Positions 22,970 to 34,361 of a stretch of 64,000 nucleotides of DNA are shown piece by piece (position 1 is the stretch's first letter; each line of letters opens with the position of its first letter). Origin of the DNA: Bromus sterilis (taxonomy: Eukaryota > Streptophyta > Magnoliopsida > Poales > Poaceae); NCBI GenBank assembly GCA_950022295.1, contig OX465595.1, forward strand, positions 73,058,770-73,122,769, given 5' to 3'. A program made the position numbers and the translations under genes. The notes beneath the pieces are model-generated. The model was not told the DNA's origin, did not search any database, and saw only the letters and a program-made list of their open reading frames with translations.

Positions 22970-23849
22970 AGAGTTAAATAGAAAGAGCCATTGAGGCCAC
23001 AAAAAAATACAAAAAAAAAAAAAAAAGAGAAAAAGAAATAAAAAGAGAGAACGGGGCAACACTACTATCCTTTTGAGAGATCCACACTAGTACTCCCTTT
23101 ATATCCTTGTACTCCATAGAGATGATCATTATGCATATAGCTATGTGGGGACCTTCACACTATAGAACTTGGCTTGCATATTCCAAGGATGAGCCTCCTC
23201 AAATGAGCTCTAGGTCTTCATGAGCGAGCAAGTTAGATGCACCCCCACTAGTTCCATTGGAGAGCTTCTTAGCTCATATGTGCATCCGTTGCATGGCAAT
23301 CCCTACTCCTCACATCATATCTATCATTTGGCATATCTTGCCTATGATTGTCCTCATTGATGTGAGCCTTTCTCATTCCTTTTTGTCTTCCTCCTCCTCC
23401 TCCGTACTTCTCTCTTTGCCATCCTAAGTGTCAACTCTCGTGCTTACGCTCATCCATTGCATGAGTGCTCAAAATATTGAAAAAGGATTGGATCAAATTG
23501 ACTTGTACCTGGCTAGTGGTCTGGGGACGAGTCAAGATAAGATTCCAGAAAAAGACCAAGTGTGAAACTTTAGTAGATTGAGTTCTCAACAAATAAATAT
23601 TTTTCTCGTATTCCCTATCCCCCTTCTTGCATGCAAACACCATTTGGAGACATTCGAGTCACGGACAACGAGAGCTCTTGCACCTAATGTTCTTTTGTTA
23701 CTTGTTTCAATGCTAATATAGACTCTTGCATGTTATGACTTGAATTGAATCTCTAACCTTGATTGCTTTAATTTTCAAAGTTCTTATATGGTTGCTAGCA
23801 TGTCACCACAGAAATTATGCTGTTATCATTTACCTACTCGAGGACGAGC

Positions 23850-23870
23850 AGGAATTAAGCTTGGGGATGT
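23850..23870 (+). promoter_or_regulatory. Element B polypurine tract
   Basis: AGGAATTAAGCTTGGGGATG plus T directly precedes the 3' LTR. It is the same tract as in A and E. Confidence 0.85.
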
Positions 23871-25514
23871 TGATACGTCCAAAATGTATCTATTATTTCT
23901 GCTTGCTCCATGCATGTTTTGTGTGATATTGCTATGATCTAGATACACTTTCATACACTTTTGATCATATTTGGACTAACCTATTAACTCAGTGCACCAC
24001 AGTGCCAGTTCCTGTTTAATGTTGTTTTTCTATTTCAGTTTTCCCCCACATAAAAAGTGCTCCAAAAATTCGGGAAAAATCAGATAAAAAATCAGCGCAG
24101 ATGAACCTTCCAGATGAACCTAGGTGGGGCCAGAGGGCCACCACCAGGGGCCCAGGCGCCCTGGTGGCGCGCCCTAGGGGCTGGCCGCGCCAGGGGGGCG
24201 CCTGGACCCCTGGTGGTCCCCCTGGCTGCCCCCCTTCGCCTATATATTCTCCGTGACGAGAAACCCTCAGAAGAAGAACCCTTTTTTGCGATCTCGCCTC
24301 TGTTCCGCCGCCGCCGCGCTTCATAGATCAGGAGCACCAGCAGACCTCTTCCCGGCACCCTGCCGGAGGGAGGGCAGACCTCCGGGAGTCTCCTCTCCAC
24401 CATGGATGCTTCCCGGATGTGCCGTGAGTAGTTTCCTTTGGACCATGGGTCCGTGATCAGTAGCTATGTGATGTTCTCCTCCCCTCTTTGTTCTTCATGG
24501 TTTAGACCTCGTGAGCTGCCCTACATGATCGAGGCACTTTTGTAATCTTTCTGCTGTTGCTATGTTGAGTTTGATGGGATCTGATGGATTATGAGATTAT
24601 GTTCAGATTGTGATTGAGTAATATATTTGGTTCTTATCTTTTATATTTTTGTTCTTAAGTAATTCTTGCATGTTCTCCGTTGCTGTTTATTGCTTTGGAC
24701 AAGTAGTAGGTAGTAACCCCAAGAGGGAACGTTATGCTCGATTGTGGGTTCATGCCCCCCGATGACACGCTTGAGTGACAGAAACATGAGTCTAGGGGAT
24801 GTGCTGTTGCCACAAGGGGGAAAACAACGGTGCTTGTAACCGTGGTTGCAACGATTGTTTACTTTACGCAAAGTTCTTTTTAATGCAGTTGTCTATTGCT
24901 TTGGGTTTACACTTTGGGTGGGGCTCGCAACTTAATACCAGCGAGATGTTCTGGATAGATATCTCAAGGTGGATGATTAGTAGTAGATGCAGTTGGATTT
25001 CGGTCTACTTATTTTTGCGTTCTGCCCATGCTTTTGAGCCTCTTCCTTTCTTTTGTAGCATAGTTAGCATTGCGGTGCGTTCATAATCCTGTCAATTGCC
25101 CTTCTGTAATTTATTCACCTTGCATAGCAGTTTTATCGTCTTTTGGGAGAGAGACATCACTAGTGAACATCACATATCACGGTCCATATCTTCATCACTG
25201 TTTCCACGCTCATTTACTTTTCTGCTTTTTACTTTCAGTTGCTATCATTATACCTTGTGTTTGATCCTTTGTAAAAAACAAGACCGGAGAGATTGACAAC
25301 CTCTCTGAACTTTGTTGGGAACAAAGTTATTTGTGTCTGTGTGCAGGTCCGCGTCAGTTGCGCTGCTGACACCTACTTATCATCTCCGGAGTCCTACTGG
25401 AGACAAACCTTGGTATCTTTACTGAGGGAAAATTTTCTGCTGGGCTACATCACGCCTTCCACTTGGGGTTTACCAACGAAGGGCGAGAAATCACTATCAT
25501 CACCTCGCACATCA
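23871..25514 (+). repeat. Element B 3' LTR
   Basis: It is 1644 bp, from TGATACGTCC to CGCACATCA. It is the partner of 18432-20031 with scattered substitutions and 44 extra bases around 24127-24170. The 5' LTR may have lost them or this copy may have gained them. Confidence 0.95.
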
Positions 25515-25519
25515 ATATC
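25515..25519. repeat. Target-site duplication of element B, right copy
   Basis: ATATC, matching 18427-18431. Confidence 0.95.
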
Positions 25520-28500
25520 ACAACACAACTCTACAAATAAAATAATACAATATGTTTAAGACAAACCAGGGGCCACGAGGGCTCGAATACAACAGCTCGA
25601 GAGAACAAAGTTAGCGGAAGCAATAGTATCTGAGTACAGACACAAGAATACAAGGTTGCCTTAATAAGGCTAGCACAAACAACAATAGACCGAAAAGGAG
25701 AGGCCTCCTGCCTGGGAACCTCCAAACTACTCCTGGTCAACGGGGAGCTCGACGTCGTAGAAGGCATCGAGGATCTTCATGTTGCGGTGGTCGGCATCGG
25801 GGATCTCCTGCTCTTGGACTCTAAGGCTCCAACGTCGACTGCAGGGGCCGATCAGGAAAAACAGAAAGGGGGAAATAAAGTAAGGGTGAGTATCTAGCGT
25901 ACCCTCGAGTCTTAAGTCCGCTACTAAGCATTTATGCATTTGTATCAAATGGAATGGGAGGCTGTATATAGTGGACTGCAAGGTAGAAATCAGAATAAGG
26001 ATAAGAATCTAGGCCTAACGAAGACTAGCCTCTTTTGACGAGTCTTGCAGCACAAGAAGAGAACATCCAACAGTTTATATAAAGCATAAAGTAACAATGA
26101 AGCAGAAGTTGCTGCAACATTGTACAATAGTAAGTTGTAATGATTAATAATAATAAATGCCTCCGATTTCCCCTCCTCGACTCCCTGCGAGGAAGAAGAC
26201 CAGGAACCATACAGTTTAGTAGTAGTAGTTTGTAGTGGTAAGATCCAGCTTCAGCATAAAGCGTCCTGTTACCGTGGACACGGCTATTCGAATAGATTAA
26301 ACTCCCCGCAGGGGTGCACAACTGTTCAGCCTGCATGCTAGGATCTCCAGGGTGGCGGGAACCTTGTTAGGGAACGCTCCACCAAAGCTATTCGACACGG
26401 CGAATCCCATCCTAGGATCAACAGAGAGGCCATCCGCCTGACTATATCCTATGCGATCAGGGGTCTAGGAACCCTCACCCTTCACGCTCCTGCACGGTGC
26501 GTGGCTGGACGGTGAAGCAAAAGCAAATCCAAATACACCGTCCAGACGAAGAAGACACCACTTCCCGGCGCATGCCGCGGTACTTCTGACGTCTGAAGAG
26601 CTTTCTGACAAACTACGACGCAGGGGAGCCCATAACTCTTTATCGCACATGAAGGTAGTGCGTACAGACAACCGGGCCTCTCAAGTCATTCGCCGAAACA
26701 TTTATCATTTTAATTAACCTGTATGACAACCGTTATCGTTGCCTCGACTTAACTGGCCCGCGGACAACGACAATAGTCAAGACCACCAGTACATCGGTGC
26801 CTTCCCCGTCGTCCCACCAAGTCTCCGCGGTTACCAACATGGTGAACGGACTCCTTACCTTATCTCGCGTGTGCTCTTGGTAGATCTCGACTTTCGTGGT
26901 TTGGTAACTCTTGCGAGATACGAGTAGGGGACAAGCACGCCAGTAACGTCGGTCGTACCCTCCCTGTCGTTCCCGACGCAATACCGCTCGCGGGCACCGT
27001 TGGGTCGCCCGAATTCTTACCTTAAGGACAACCGGGGCTCAGGACCCTAGGGCCGCTATATAGAATCAACAACGAGTGGAGCCCGAGGATTAATCATCGA
27101 TAGCTCCACTCGATGTGGCTCGGCAGAGCCGAGGTAGGGGCCTTAGGCGGTGTCTGCACTATACCGTACCTGTGTAGTTATAATCATCGTATCCGCGTTC
27201 ACTCCCCTGAGTGATCACGGCCCGCTATCTAATCCTAGCTAACAATGCGCAGGGATCACTTCTGAAAATAATATATTTATATAAGGCAGCATAGGATAAA
27301 GCCAGGTTCATCAAGGGGCGACAAAAACAGGCTATGCAATTGAATAGGATTGTAATCGTAGCAGCAGCAGTAACAATGCCTAGTGCAAGAAAAGTACGGA
27401 ATAGATAGGCGGTATCTGGGGAAGAGAATGGCTCTGCTTGCGTGCAAGCTCGCGGGAGGGTTACGGTCGTCGTCGACGTAGTCGATCACAGGGGCATCGA
27501 CATCGGCCGTCGGGACTACCGGACAATAAGAGAGGCGGGAGAAACAATAAATACACATCAATAATAGCAATAGAAATATAAGACATGGCAAACACAATGT
27601 TCCCGGTGTTCGAACGCAGTGCAATGCATGTTGCTCGGAGCGGGAATTCATCCGGGGATGAAATATCGGCTTCGGATGATTATCGACAGACGGTCCGGAG
27701 GGGGAATGTCTCGTGTTTGTTGTGTTAGAGGGGGGTGATTGGTATACGGATAGCGTATTCGTATTTGTTAAATTTTTATGATCAATTTTTATGTATAAAA
27801 TATTTCAATCTAACTTACGGTTTAAAAGATATTAATTTTCAAAGTTTAAATCATTTTAAATCATTTACTGAATTTCTTTTATTAATAAAAAGAGACATTA
27901 TCCAAAAGAGTGCTGTTGAATAGTCAACTGACAGAGGGGACCCACCTGTCAGCCTCACAACAATAATAAAACATTTTATTTAATCTAAATAGCCACTGGG
28001 CCCACATGTCATTGACTGGAATTTATATTATTTCTTTTAAAGAATAACCTGACAAGTGGGGCCCAGGTGTAAGTCACACAGAGTGATAATTAATCAACTT
28101 AATTAATATTAAGGGCATGGGGCCCAGCTGTCATACTAACATGGGGGTTATCTCTGTTTAATTTTAATTAACAGGTAATTAGTGGCTAATAAGGGGGGTG
28201 GACCCACTGGTCAGTGGGACAGAGGGAGGGGTTAGGACACTGTGACACCCACGTCGGTAACACGACGGCGGCTCAACGTCGGCGGTCGCAGACCACGGTG
28301 GATCTCGCCTGGGCGGCGCCTCGGGCCACCATTTGGTGCGCTAGAAGAAGTGGCGGGTCGCCCGCGACCATGCGCACCCGAGGGAGTAGTAGGGCGTCAC
28401 CGGGGAGGCTTGCGGCGACGGTCGTGAGAAGCGCGGCGGCGGACAGAGCAAGCGCGTGCAGGAACGGCGACCAGAGCAGCCATACGAAGGAGGAAAAAAG

Positions 28501-29475
28501 GGGGTTCGACGGCAGAGCTCACAGTGAAGAAGAGGCGCTGCTCGGGGAGGTGGTGCAAGCGGTGAAGGTGACCAATTCCTCGATGGTGCCCGCGGTGGCC
28601 GGCGGCGACAAGAAGAGGGGGCGGCGCCCTGTGGCCGTCCCGGTTCGATTCCACGCCGTGGAAGAGGAAGAAGAGGGTCGCGGTCACGCCAAACACGCCA
28701 TCTAGGCTCGGGGACGACAGGGGCCACGCGTGCTCGCCGGTGCGTGCCCACGGTTGCGGCAACGACAGTTCTTCACGGGGAAAAGAAAGAGAGAGCGAGT
28801 AGAGGGTAGGGAAAGGATCTGGGCTTGTCCACGGGGCGGCACTGGCTCGATCTTATCCTCCCGGAGGTCCTGTAGCGACCGAGGCTTCGGTTCGAGGGAG
28901 AAGGCGACCACGGCACTGGCGCCATGTCCCGGTCGCTCTCTCTTGTAGAGAGAGGTGGGAGAAGGGGTAGAGTGGGCTGGGTTTGTGGGCTTTGCCCATG
29001 GGAAATTTTTAAACAGTTTTCATTTTTGTCCATTTCTATATTTCCTTTTCTTTATGTTTGTATTTTATTGGCCTAACAGTTCAATTTCTTAAAATGTGAA
29101 ACTTGCACCATTAATTGTGTTACACTTTAAGGTGGTGCCACAAAAGATTTGGGAACTTAATAAATTCCCTTGGGTTTTGTTTTATTTAAAAAGGATTAAA
29201 AGTGGCTGGTTTAGGCACTGTTTGATTTGTTTATAATATTTAAACAATGTAATAAAATACCATTGCCATTTTATTATGACCTACTGACTTTTAGGCATTT
29301 AATAAAAGTGGTTTCAATATTTTTGGATTAAGTTTTATTTCCACTTTGTTTTGAAAACCCAAATGGAGTTTGAATTTGACCTCATGCATGATCCAAGGGA
29401 GATTGATGACTTGCTAATCAATTTTAATTACTCAAACAACAAGGATTACTATTGTCTGACACCCTGGGTGTTACA
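25520..29475 (-). repeat. Element C left (3') LTR, main piece
   Basis: It continues the LTR begun at 18348 after removal of B and ends GGGTGTTACA at 29475, giving a LTR of about 4.0 kb. On the minus strand it starts TGTAACACCC. A GC-rich block at about 28210-28960 again carries compositional open frames on both strands. The part 28011-29475 is repeated at 51873-53229, the remnant of the other C LTR. Orientation is inferred from the interior bordering 29476. Confidence 0.85.
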
Positions 29476-30646
29476 AATCTCCACCACTGCAAAGAATTCT
29501 CATCCCGAGAATTAAAAGTAGGGTAAGGGGTAAGGTTTCGGTTTCGTATTCGAACGAGTCTTCTTGGTATTGTTGCCCTTCTCGAAGCAGTTAATCGTTC
29601 TCGTTGATGTCTCCCTTTCTCTGCATCAGTGCATCTTGACGAGTGACCATCCTTCCAACGTTGTCTTCATCATACTAACGGATAGGTTAGGAGGGAAAAC
29701 TTAAGGGGGGGGGGTCGGATCTGTACAAGGTCAATCAACCGGGGATTCCGAGGGAATGAGGTACAGAATACCCCTCGAGTTTAAACTCCGGGAAGTACAT
29801 CAAGGGAAAGAAAAGAAGATATAAGAAGTTTCAAGCGGATAGGAAAGCATTCGATGGTGATAACGAAGGATGAAAAGGGGTCCAGAGCATCATGCATAAG
29901 AACTGAGTCTGATATCAAACTGAATATCACAAGGTATAGGACTCGTGAGTTGCATACGAGGTCAAGCAAGAGGAATAACCTTGAGAACATAAAGGTACAA
30001 GAGAGTCAGGTTTTCATCCTGTGGAACTGTGGGTTATGGGCCCACATTTGAGTAAGAAGGGTGTTGACATTCTATGCGATCAAGTTGCAAGGTAAGTCAG
30101 AGAATAGCTTGTTAGCTATGTCGGCAACAACATCAGTGCCAAAGGAGAGGGACGAAGAGAACCATCTTCCTGCTTGTTAAGACGAGGCAGACCAATTGGC
30201 ACAATTCTTGTCCATCGGGGGTCACCGAAAAGTCATCAACAATCGTAACAGGTTGTACGTACAAAGTAGTACACTGAAGTGTTTACATCAGTAGGGAATT
30301 ATCACTGCTCGGATAATTTATATTCAAGGAAAGGTTAAACAGACAAATGGAAGGGAAAATGTGAATATACACAAGTATTAGGGGTATAACCTTCCCAAGG
30401 GAAAGCAGAGCACGATATACATGACCAAGTTTGTATTGGGAGGGAGTCAAAGGAGGTTGTCGATGATAACACAAATCATCGAGGGGCAAGGATGGTATTT
30501 CACACGTTGAATCCAATTAACACTTGCTAGAAGCCAAGATGTCGATGATGACCATGACACATCATTTCAAAAGGTTTCGAGAAAATACAATCGAACAACG
30601 GCGACATCAAGCAAAAGGAATGGTGAAGAAAAACTATTCGGTGTTC
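29476..30646 (-). mobile_element. Element C interior remnant next to its 3' LTR
   Basis: The first bases, read on the minus strand, end in GTGGTGGAGATT directly before TGTAACACCC and serve as the polypurine tract. A nearby C-G-G-G-A-T-G-A-G-A-A-T-T-C-T-like stretch resembles the same position in TE2, suggesting related families. The remaining ~1.1 kb has no recognisable coding sequence on either strand. D is inserted at 30646. Confidence 0.6.
30642..30646. repeat. Presumed target-site duplication of element D, one copy visible
   Basis: TGTTC lies next to the LTR terminus TGTCGTGGGA. The other end of D is lost, so this cannot be confirmed. Confidence 0.4.
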
Positions 30647-31200
30647 TGTCGTGGGAAAGTTACGGCATATGTCCGTAGAGTGGGACTTATCATGGGACCT
30701 TTGCTGCGAGGCGAATTTGAGGAGAGAGTCGACATAGACACGGGACTCAGCGGTTTACCCAGGTTCAGCCCCGTCGATGCGGTAAAGACCTACTCCTGCT
30801 TCTTGACTATTGTGGGATCGACTCCTCAATAGGAAGAGCCGATCTTATCGATTACGGTGATGATGTTTCGCAACCTTAGTCTCGTGGAGATCTAGGTTAT
30901 AGCACGACTTGTCTAATCCTGTCTTGAGGTAAGTTCAGGCTCTGGCTCCCATGGACCTCGGCTTATAAAGGTGCCGGGTTCCGGGATTCCGAGATTCCGA
31001 CTCCTACAAGATGTGGGGTTCTATTCTACTTTACAAGTTTTCCACGTGCTATACAAGGTAAGTCGAATTCCTTCTAAGGCTCCAATCTTCACGCTTGGCA
31101 CGTCTGACTCCTGGTCTTTTCTTCTTTGTGGGCCTTCACACGTAAGACGGCCCAGAGATTTCTAATGCTGGGTCTATGGGCCTGATCCATCCCCCCGACA
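30647..31200 (-). repeat. Element D 3' LTR
   Basis: It is 554 bp, running TGTCGTGGGA to CCCCCCGACA in plus-strand reading, i.e. TGTCGGGGGG to TCCCACGACA on the element strand. A near-palindromic CTTATAAAG near 30962 could serve as TATA box in either direction. Confidence 0.8.
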
Positions 31201-31213
31201 TTAGCCCCCAGGA
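31201..31213 (-). promoter_or_regulatory. Element D polypurine tract
   Basis: The minus strand reads TCCTGGGGGCTAA immediately before the LTR start TGTCGGGGGG. Copies of AGCCCCCA recur in the neighbouring 3' region. Confidence 0.85.
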
Positions 31214-31637
31214 TTGTTGTGATGCTTTAGTCTTCAAAGAAATCTTCTTTATTTTCTTCATTGCCGCCGGCTCTTCATGGATGAAGGGCCGACTTTATAC
31301 TTGGTGTTGATTGGGAGTCGGAGTCGTCTCTCTTCAATCTTGCTTCAATTCCTTTATCTCCATGAAGTCGACTCTTCTGGTTGAGTCAACTATCATTTGA
31401 TGCTTACTAGGAGACGACGCCAACTCTTTTTAGCTTTACATCTCCTTTTACTTGAAGATTTTTCTTTTGACCTTTGGTCAAAGATCCGATTTGGTTTTTA
31501 TTATCATACTGCCCGAAACGCTGGTTGGAGGCATTGATGTTTGTAATGGGAATCGAGGAGTCTTTCCATAAATGCTATCTACCATGGGTAGTTATCCCGT
31601 ATAATTTATGGTATTAATTGATCCTCCCATTATTCTA

Positions 31638-31646
31638 CTATAAATA
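31638..31646 (+). promoter_or_regulatory. TATA box of the antisense accessory gene in D
   Basis: CTATAAATA lies 62 bases upstream of the ATG at 31709, followed by a CT-rich leader (TCTTCTTCTTCCTCTTCC, 31681 on) typical of plant 5' untranslated regions. It reads opposite to the retrotransposon. Confidence 0.6.
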
Positions 31647-31708
31647 TCCCTTGGATAGTTTGATCTTTCAAGCGCATCCATCTTCTTCTTCCTCTTCCTG
31701 TTTTCCCC

Positions 31709-32284
31709 ATGTCACCTAAGCTAGAAGCCTTTTCTCCTTTGGCATCCAACGAGACCGATCCCCGTGCAAGTACTCGAGGTCGCGGCCGTGGTCGTGTCCG
31801 TGGGCGAGGTCGTGGCCATGGTAGAGGTAGAGGTAGAGGAAGAAGTACTCGTGCTGCCTCTCCTTCCGAATCTCCCCCTTCTTCTCCTGAGAGGAATGGG
31901 TACTTGGTTCATATCCGGACGATTTGACACTGGATCAAACTTCCTCAGTCTTTTACTCAACTTGTGATTGACTAAACGCCTTCGCGTCTTTGGATCCGAT
32001 CTGATGGATGTCCTCATGGGCCTGTCTGGGTGACGGTTAGATTTTCTAGCCATGGCACCATGTTTTTTGAGAAGGGTTGGAATTTTTTTCTTAGATCTAG
32101 TAATATCTCAAGAGGAGACACTATTGTCTTCAGATTTGATGGTGAAGACACCTTGTGGGCTAGGATCTTTGACTCGGATGGAGACCGAGCCTGCTTTTGT
32201 ATGGAGAGCTCAAGTGATGAAGAAATCCTTTGTGAAGAAGATGTTTCAATGGAAGATGAAGCCGACTCTGAAGAAGATGTATGA
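31709..32284 (+). pseudogene. Antisense accessory gene of D, RG-rich N-terminus and B3-like domain
   Basis: One reading frame of 191 codons (plus stop) is broken only by two in-frame stops, TGA 31925-31927 and TAA 31973-31975. Residues 23-46 are an arginine-glycine tract, 47-65 are serine/proline rich, about 74-165 resemble a B3 DNA-binding fold, and the last ~25 residues are strongly acidic. B3-like signs are a K-L-P-Q-S-F strand, W-V-T-V-R-F, E-K-G-W-N-F-F, then S-R-G-D-T-I-V-F-R-F in the order and spacing of the GW...F and GD.lvF motifs. It has its own TATA box and runs antisense to D between pol and the 3' LTR. Maize Grande elements carry an antisense gene (gene23) in this position, reported to encode a nuclear protein from its own promoter. 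The B3 assignment is mine, by eye; a coincidental match is possible. Confidence 0.65.
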
Positions 32285-33099
32285 AGCTGTAGATTTTTCT
32301 TTTTGGTAGAATTTTGCCGAGTTTGGCTTTTTCTTGTAAGGTTGTCTCCTTTGATGTAAGACCCAGTTGGTTTATGAATGAAAATTATGAATTTTCATCG
32401 AGTCCATGAGTCCATGAGTCGGTTTTATTCCTGACTTTGAATATTTTTCAAGATGTATGAGAGCTGATTATTTATGATAGTGTATGTATCTGTAGCCCCC
32501 TGAGTCGATTCAGAATGGTTGAGTATCGGTAATCGACTCATAAGATAGATCGACTTGTAGCCCCCATGAGATGGTGTGGTCACGTTTACGTGCCGTACCG
32601 GGTCATCAAAGAAGTGTTGCTTCTCAAGAGTTGGTATAATTATCATGGCGTTTTGAGCTGATCCATCAAAGACCAATTTTTGCTTGTAAAATTTGCTTCA
32701 AAGTAGTGTAGCCCCCAAGTGTCGGGTTGTCTTGCCTGCAGCAACCTGGGACTTCCAATTTCTTGCATGTTTTCTGAAGTCGGCAAGTATTATATGCCAA
32801 GCCTTTTGATAAGGAATTTTTGAAGTGTTACTCCCCAAGAGTCGGTGTACACAGTTGGGGGATGTACCGAATCTTTATTTGAGAAGAAACCTTGAAGTGT
32901 AATCCCCATGAGTCGGTGTGTGCATCTGTGTGCAGTGCCAAGTCATATAGGTCTATCTTTTAATCTGCCAAGTCACATAGATATGACACGATGGGTTGTG
33001 TTCCCGGCTTCCAAATAGAGTGGCCCTTCGAGTGCTGGAATATTTTTCCTTCAGCAACCCAGAATAACATGTGCCAATTCCAAGCCGGTATGACAGCTA
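32285..33099 (-). other. Element D 3' region with repeated polypurine-like motifs
   Basis: No gene seen. The stretch contains repeated AGCCCCC or ATCCCCATGAGTCGGT motifs at about 32493, 32558, 32709, 32833 and 32901, which on the element strand read as copies of its polypurine tract (GGGGGCT). An AATGAAAATTATGAATTTT stretch near 32376 could be the polyadenylation region of the antisense gene. Confidence 0.6.
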
Positions 33100-33335
33100 G
33101 GTCGGCGTGAGACGGTGCGACGAAAGTCGACTTATATATTTTATATGGAGAGAGCCAGTGCAACGAGTGTCGATTTATATATATGGCGAGAGCCGTTGCG
33201 ACCGAAGTCGACTTTATATGTATGGCGAAAGCCGTTGCGACCGAGGTCGCTCTTATGTATGGAGAGAGCCGTTGCGACCGAAGTCGACTTTATGTATGGC
33301 GAGAGCCGTTGCGACCGAAGTCGACTTTAAGAATG
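33100..33335 (-). repeat. Tandem repeat array 1 in the 3' region of D
   Basis: About five to six units of 37-39 bp with consensus TATGGCGAGAGCCGTTGCGA followed by CCGAAGTCGACTTTATG. The open frames in all phases here come from the repeat and are not genes. Confidence 0.85.
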
Positions 33336-34079
33336 CAGAAGATGCAATGTAAAATATATAGTCCCCATGAGTCAGTATGAGCATCTTTTGTGTCATACCG
33401 AGTCATAGAGAATCTTTTGAGCTATAGTCCCCATGAGTTAGTATGAACATCTTTTGTGTCGTACTGAGTCACACAGGTTAATGCTCAAGGTGCATCTTCT
33501 GGATAACATATAAAATGAAAATAGTATGTGATGATGCTAATGTATGCAAAAAGAAAGTATGAAGGCTCATATAGAAGTCGACTCCAGTTTTAACACGCCT
33601 TATCTTCTCATTGAGATAGATTACTGGGTTATCTGTGAATCATCATTTCTCTGTAAGCTAGCAACATATGACTAGCGTTCCCTGTACTTAAGACTAGACT
33701 CTGTAGGCATTGCTGTAAGCCCCCAAGGTATTTAGACTAAGCCGGGTACACGTAGGTCGTATGAGTTTAAGCTATACAGGCCAAGGCGTGTTTAGCCAGT
33801 TCATGTATATGCCGGGATTTCTTCGGATCAGAGTCGATGAGTGTCATCGAGCTCCCCTACTTCCCCTAAATAAGCTTATACACATGTGATTTTTACATAT
33901 ATATACCGAGTTTTCAGATAAAGATTCAATGATTGTCATCGAGCTCCCCGATTCCCTTGAATAAGAAATATACATGCTCAGTACCAATAGAGGGTTTGAT
34001 CAAGCCCCCAGGTCTCTGAGATATAATAATGCAAAATATGCAATGTATGATGCAAAAATAAATAACATGAAACAAGAAG
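33336..34079 (-). other. Spacer between the two repeat arrays of D
   Basis: No gene seen. It holds further polypurine-like motifs (about 33361, 33426, 33720, 34003) and a repeated CATCGAGCTCCCC block (33849 and 33938). Confidence 0.55.
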
Positions 34080-34262
34080 GTAAAGAAGAGTCGATATGGC
34101 GAGAGCCGGTGCGACAAAAGTCGACTTAGTTTATGTGTAGCGAGGTCCAGTGCGACAAAAGTCGACTTATGTATATTTTGATGGCGAAAGCCGGCGCGAC
34201 GAATGTCGGTTTATATATATGTTAATATGGCGAAAGCCAGTGCGACATGTGTCGACTTAGTT
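34080..34262 (-). repeat. Tandem repeat array 2 in the 3' region of D
   Basis: About four diverged units of roughly 42-48 bp sharing ATGGCGAAAGCC, GTGCGACAAAAGTCGACTTA. They are clearly related to array 1 but with longer AT-rich spacers. Confidence 0.8.
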
Positions 34263-34361
34263 AAATGTCAAGTAATGTTCCTGTTCTACTCAAGTGTAAT
34301 ATGGACGGACTTGTGCGATGTATCACGGCCTGGGAGTCTCCTCCATGCTTGTGCACGTGTC

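Larger units (their letters stand above)
21031..23849 (+). other. Element B 3' noncoding region
   Basis: About 2.8 kb contains no supported gene. It includes the AGGCAGCCCACAACGAATT block, polypurine-like hairpins (21671-21695, 21729-21750), the 24-bp minisatellite (22922-22969) and an A-rich run near 23010-23040. It is collinear with the noncoding regions of A and E. Confidence 0.8.
18432..25514 (+). mobile_element. Element B: complete non-autonomous Athila-like element
   Basis: This is a full-length 7.08-kb element with two LTRs (1600 and 1644 bp), a tRNA-Asp primer site, one short gag-like gene, a long 3' noncoding region and a polypurine tract, flanked by ATATC. There is no protease, reverse transcriptase or integrase, so it would need enzymes in trans. 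Its LTRs and 3' noncoding region match A and E, but its coding module is much shorter and strongly diverged. It sits within the left LTR of C. Confidence 0.95.

Noticed and set aside
23005..23045. A-rich run that could be the tail of a LINE or processed gene
   Set aside because: It lies inside the 3' noncoding region of B, and E has an A-rich block at the same place (about 44216-44260). No duplication flanks it.
28214..28751. Overlapping 163- and 136-codon frames near 28.2-28.8 kb, repeated at 52.0-52.8 kb
   Set aside because: Both places are the same GC-rich part of the C LTR; no domain, and the frame lengths differ between copies.
31764..31967. Overlapping 67-codon plus-strand frame and 110-codon minus-strand frame at the antisense gene
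   Set aside because: These are alternative frames of the arginine-glycine repeat; the B3-like motifs and acidic tail are only in the frame starting at 31709.
33100..33380. Open frames of 64-81 codons in three phases, and a CRISPR-like repeat pattern
   Set aside because: The frames are produced by the tandem repeat. The units are directly adjacent with no unique spacers, so it is not a CRISPR array, and this is a plant genome.
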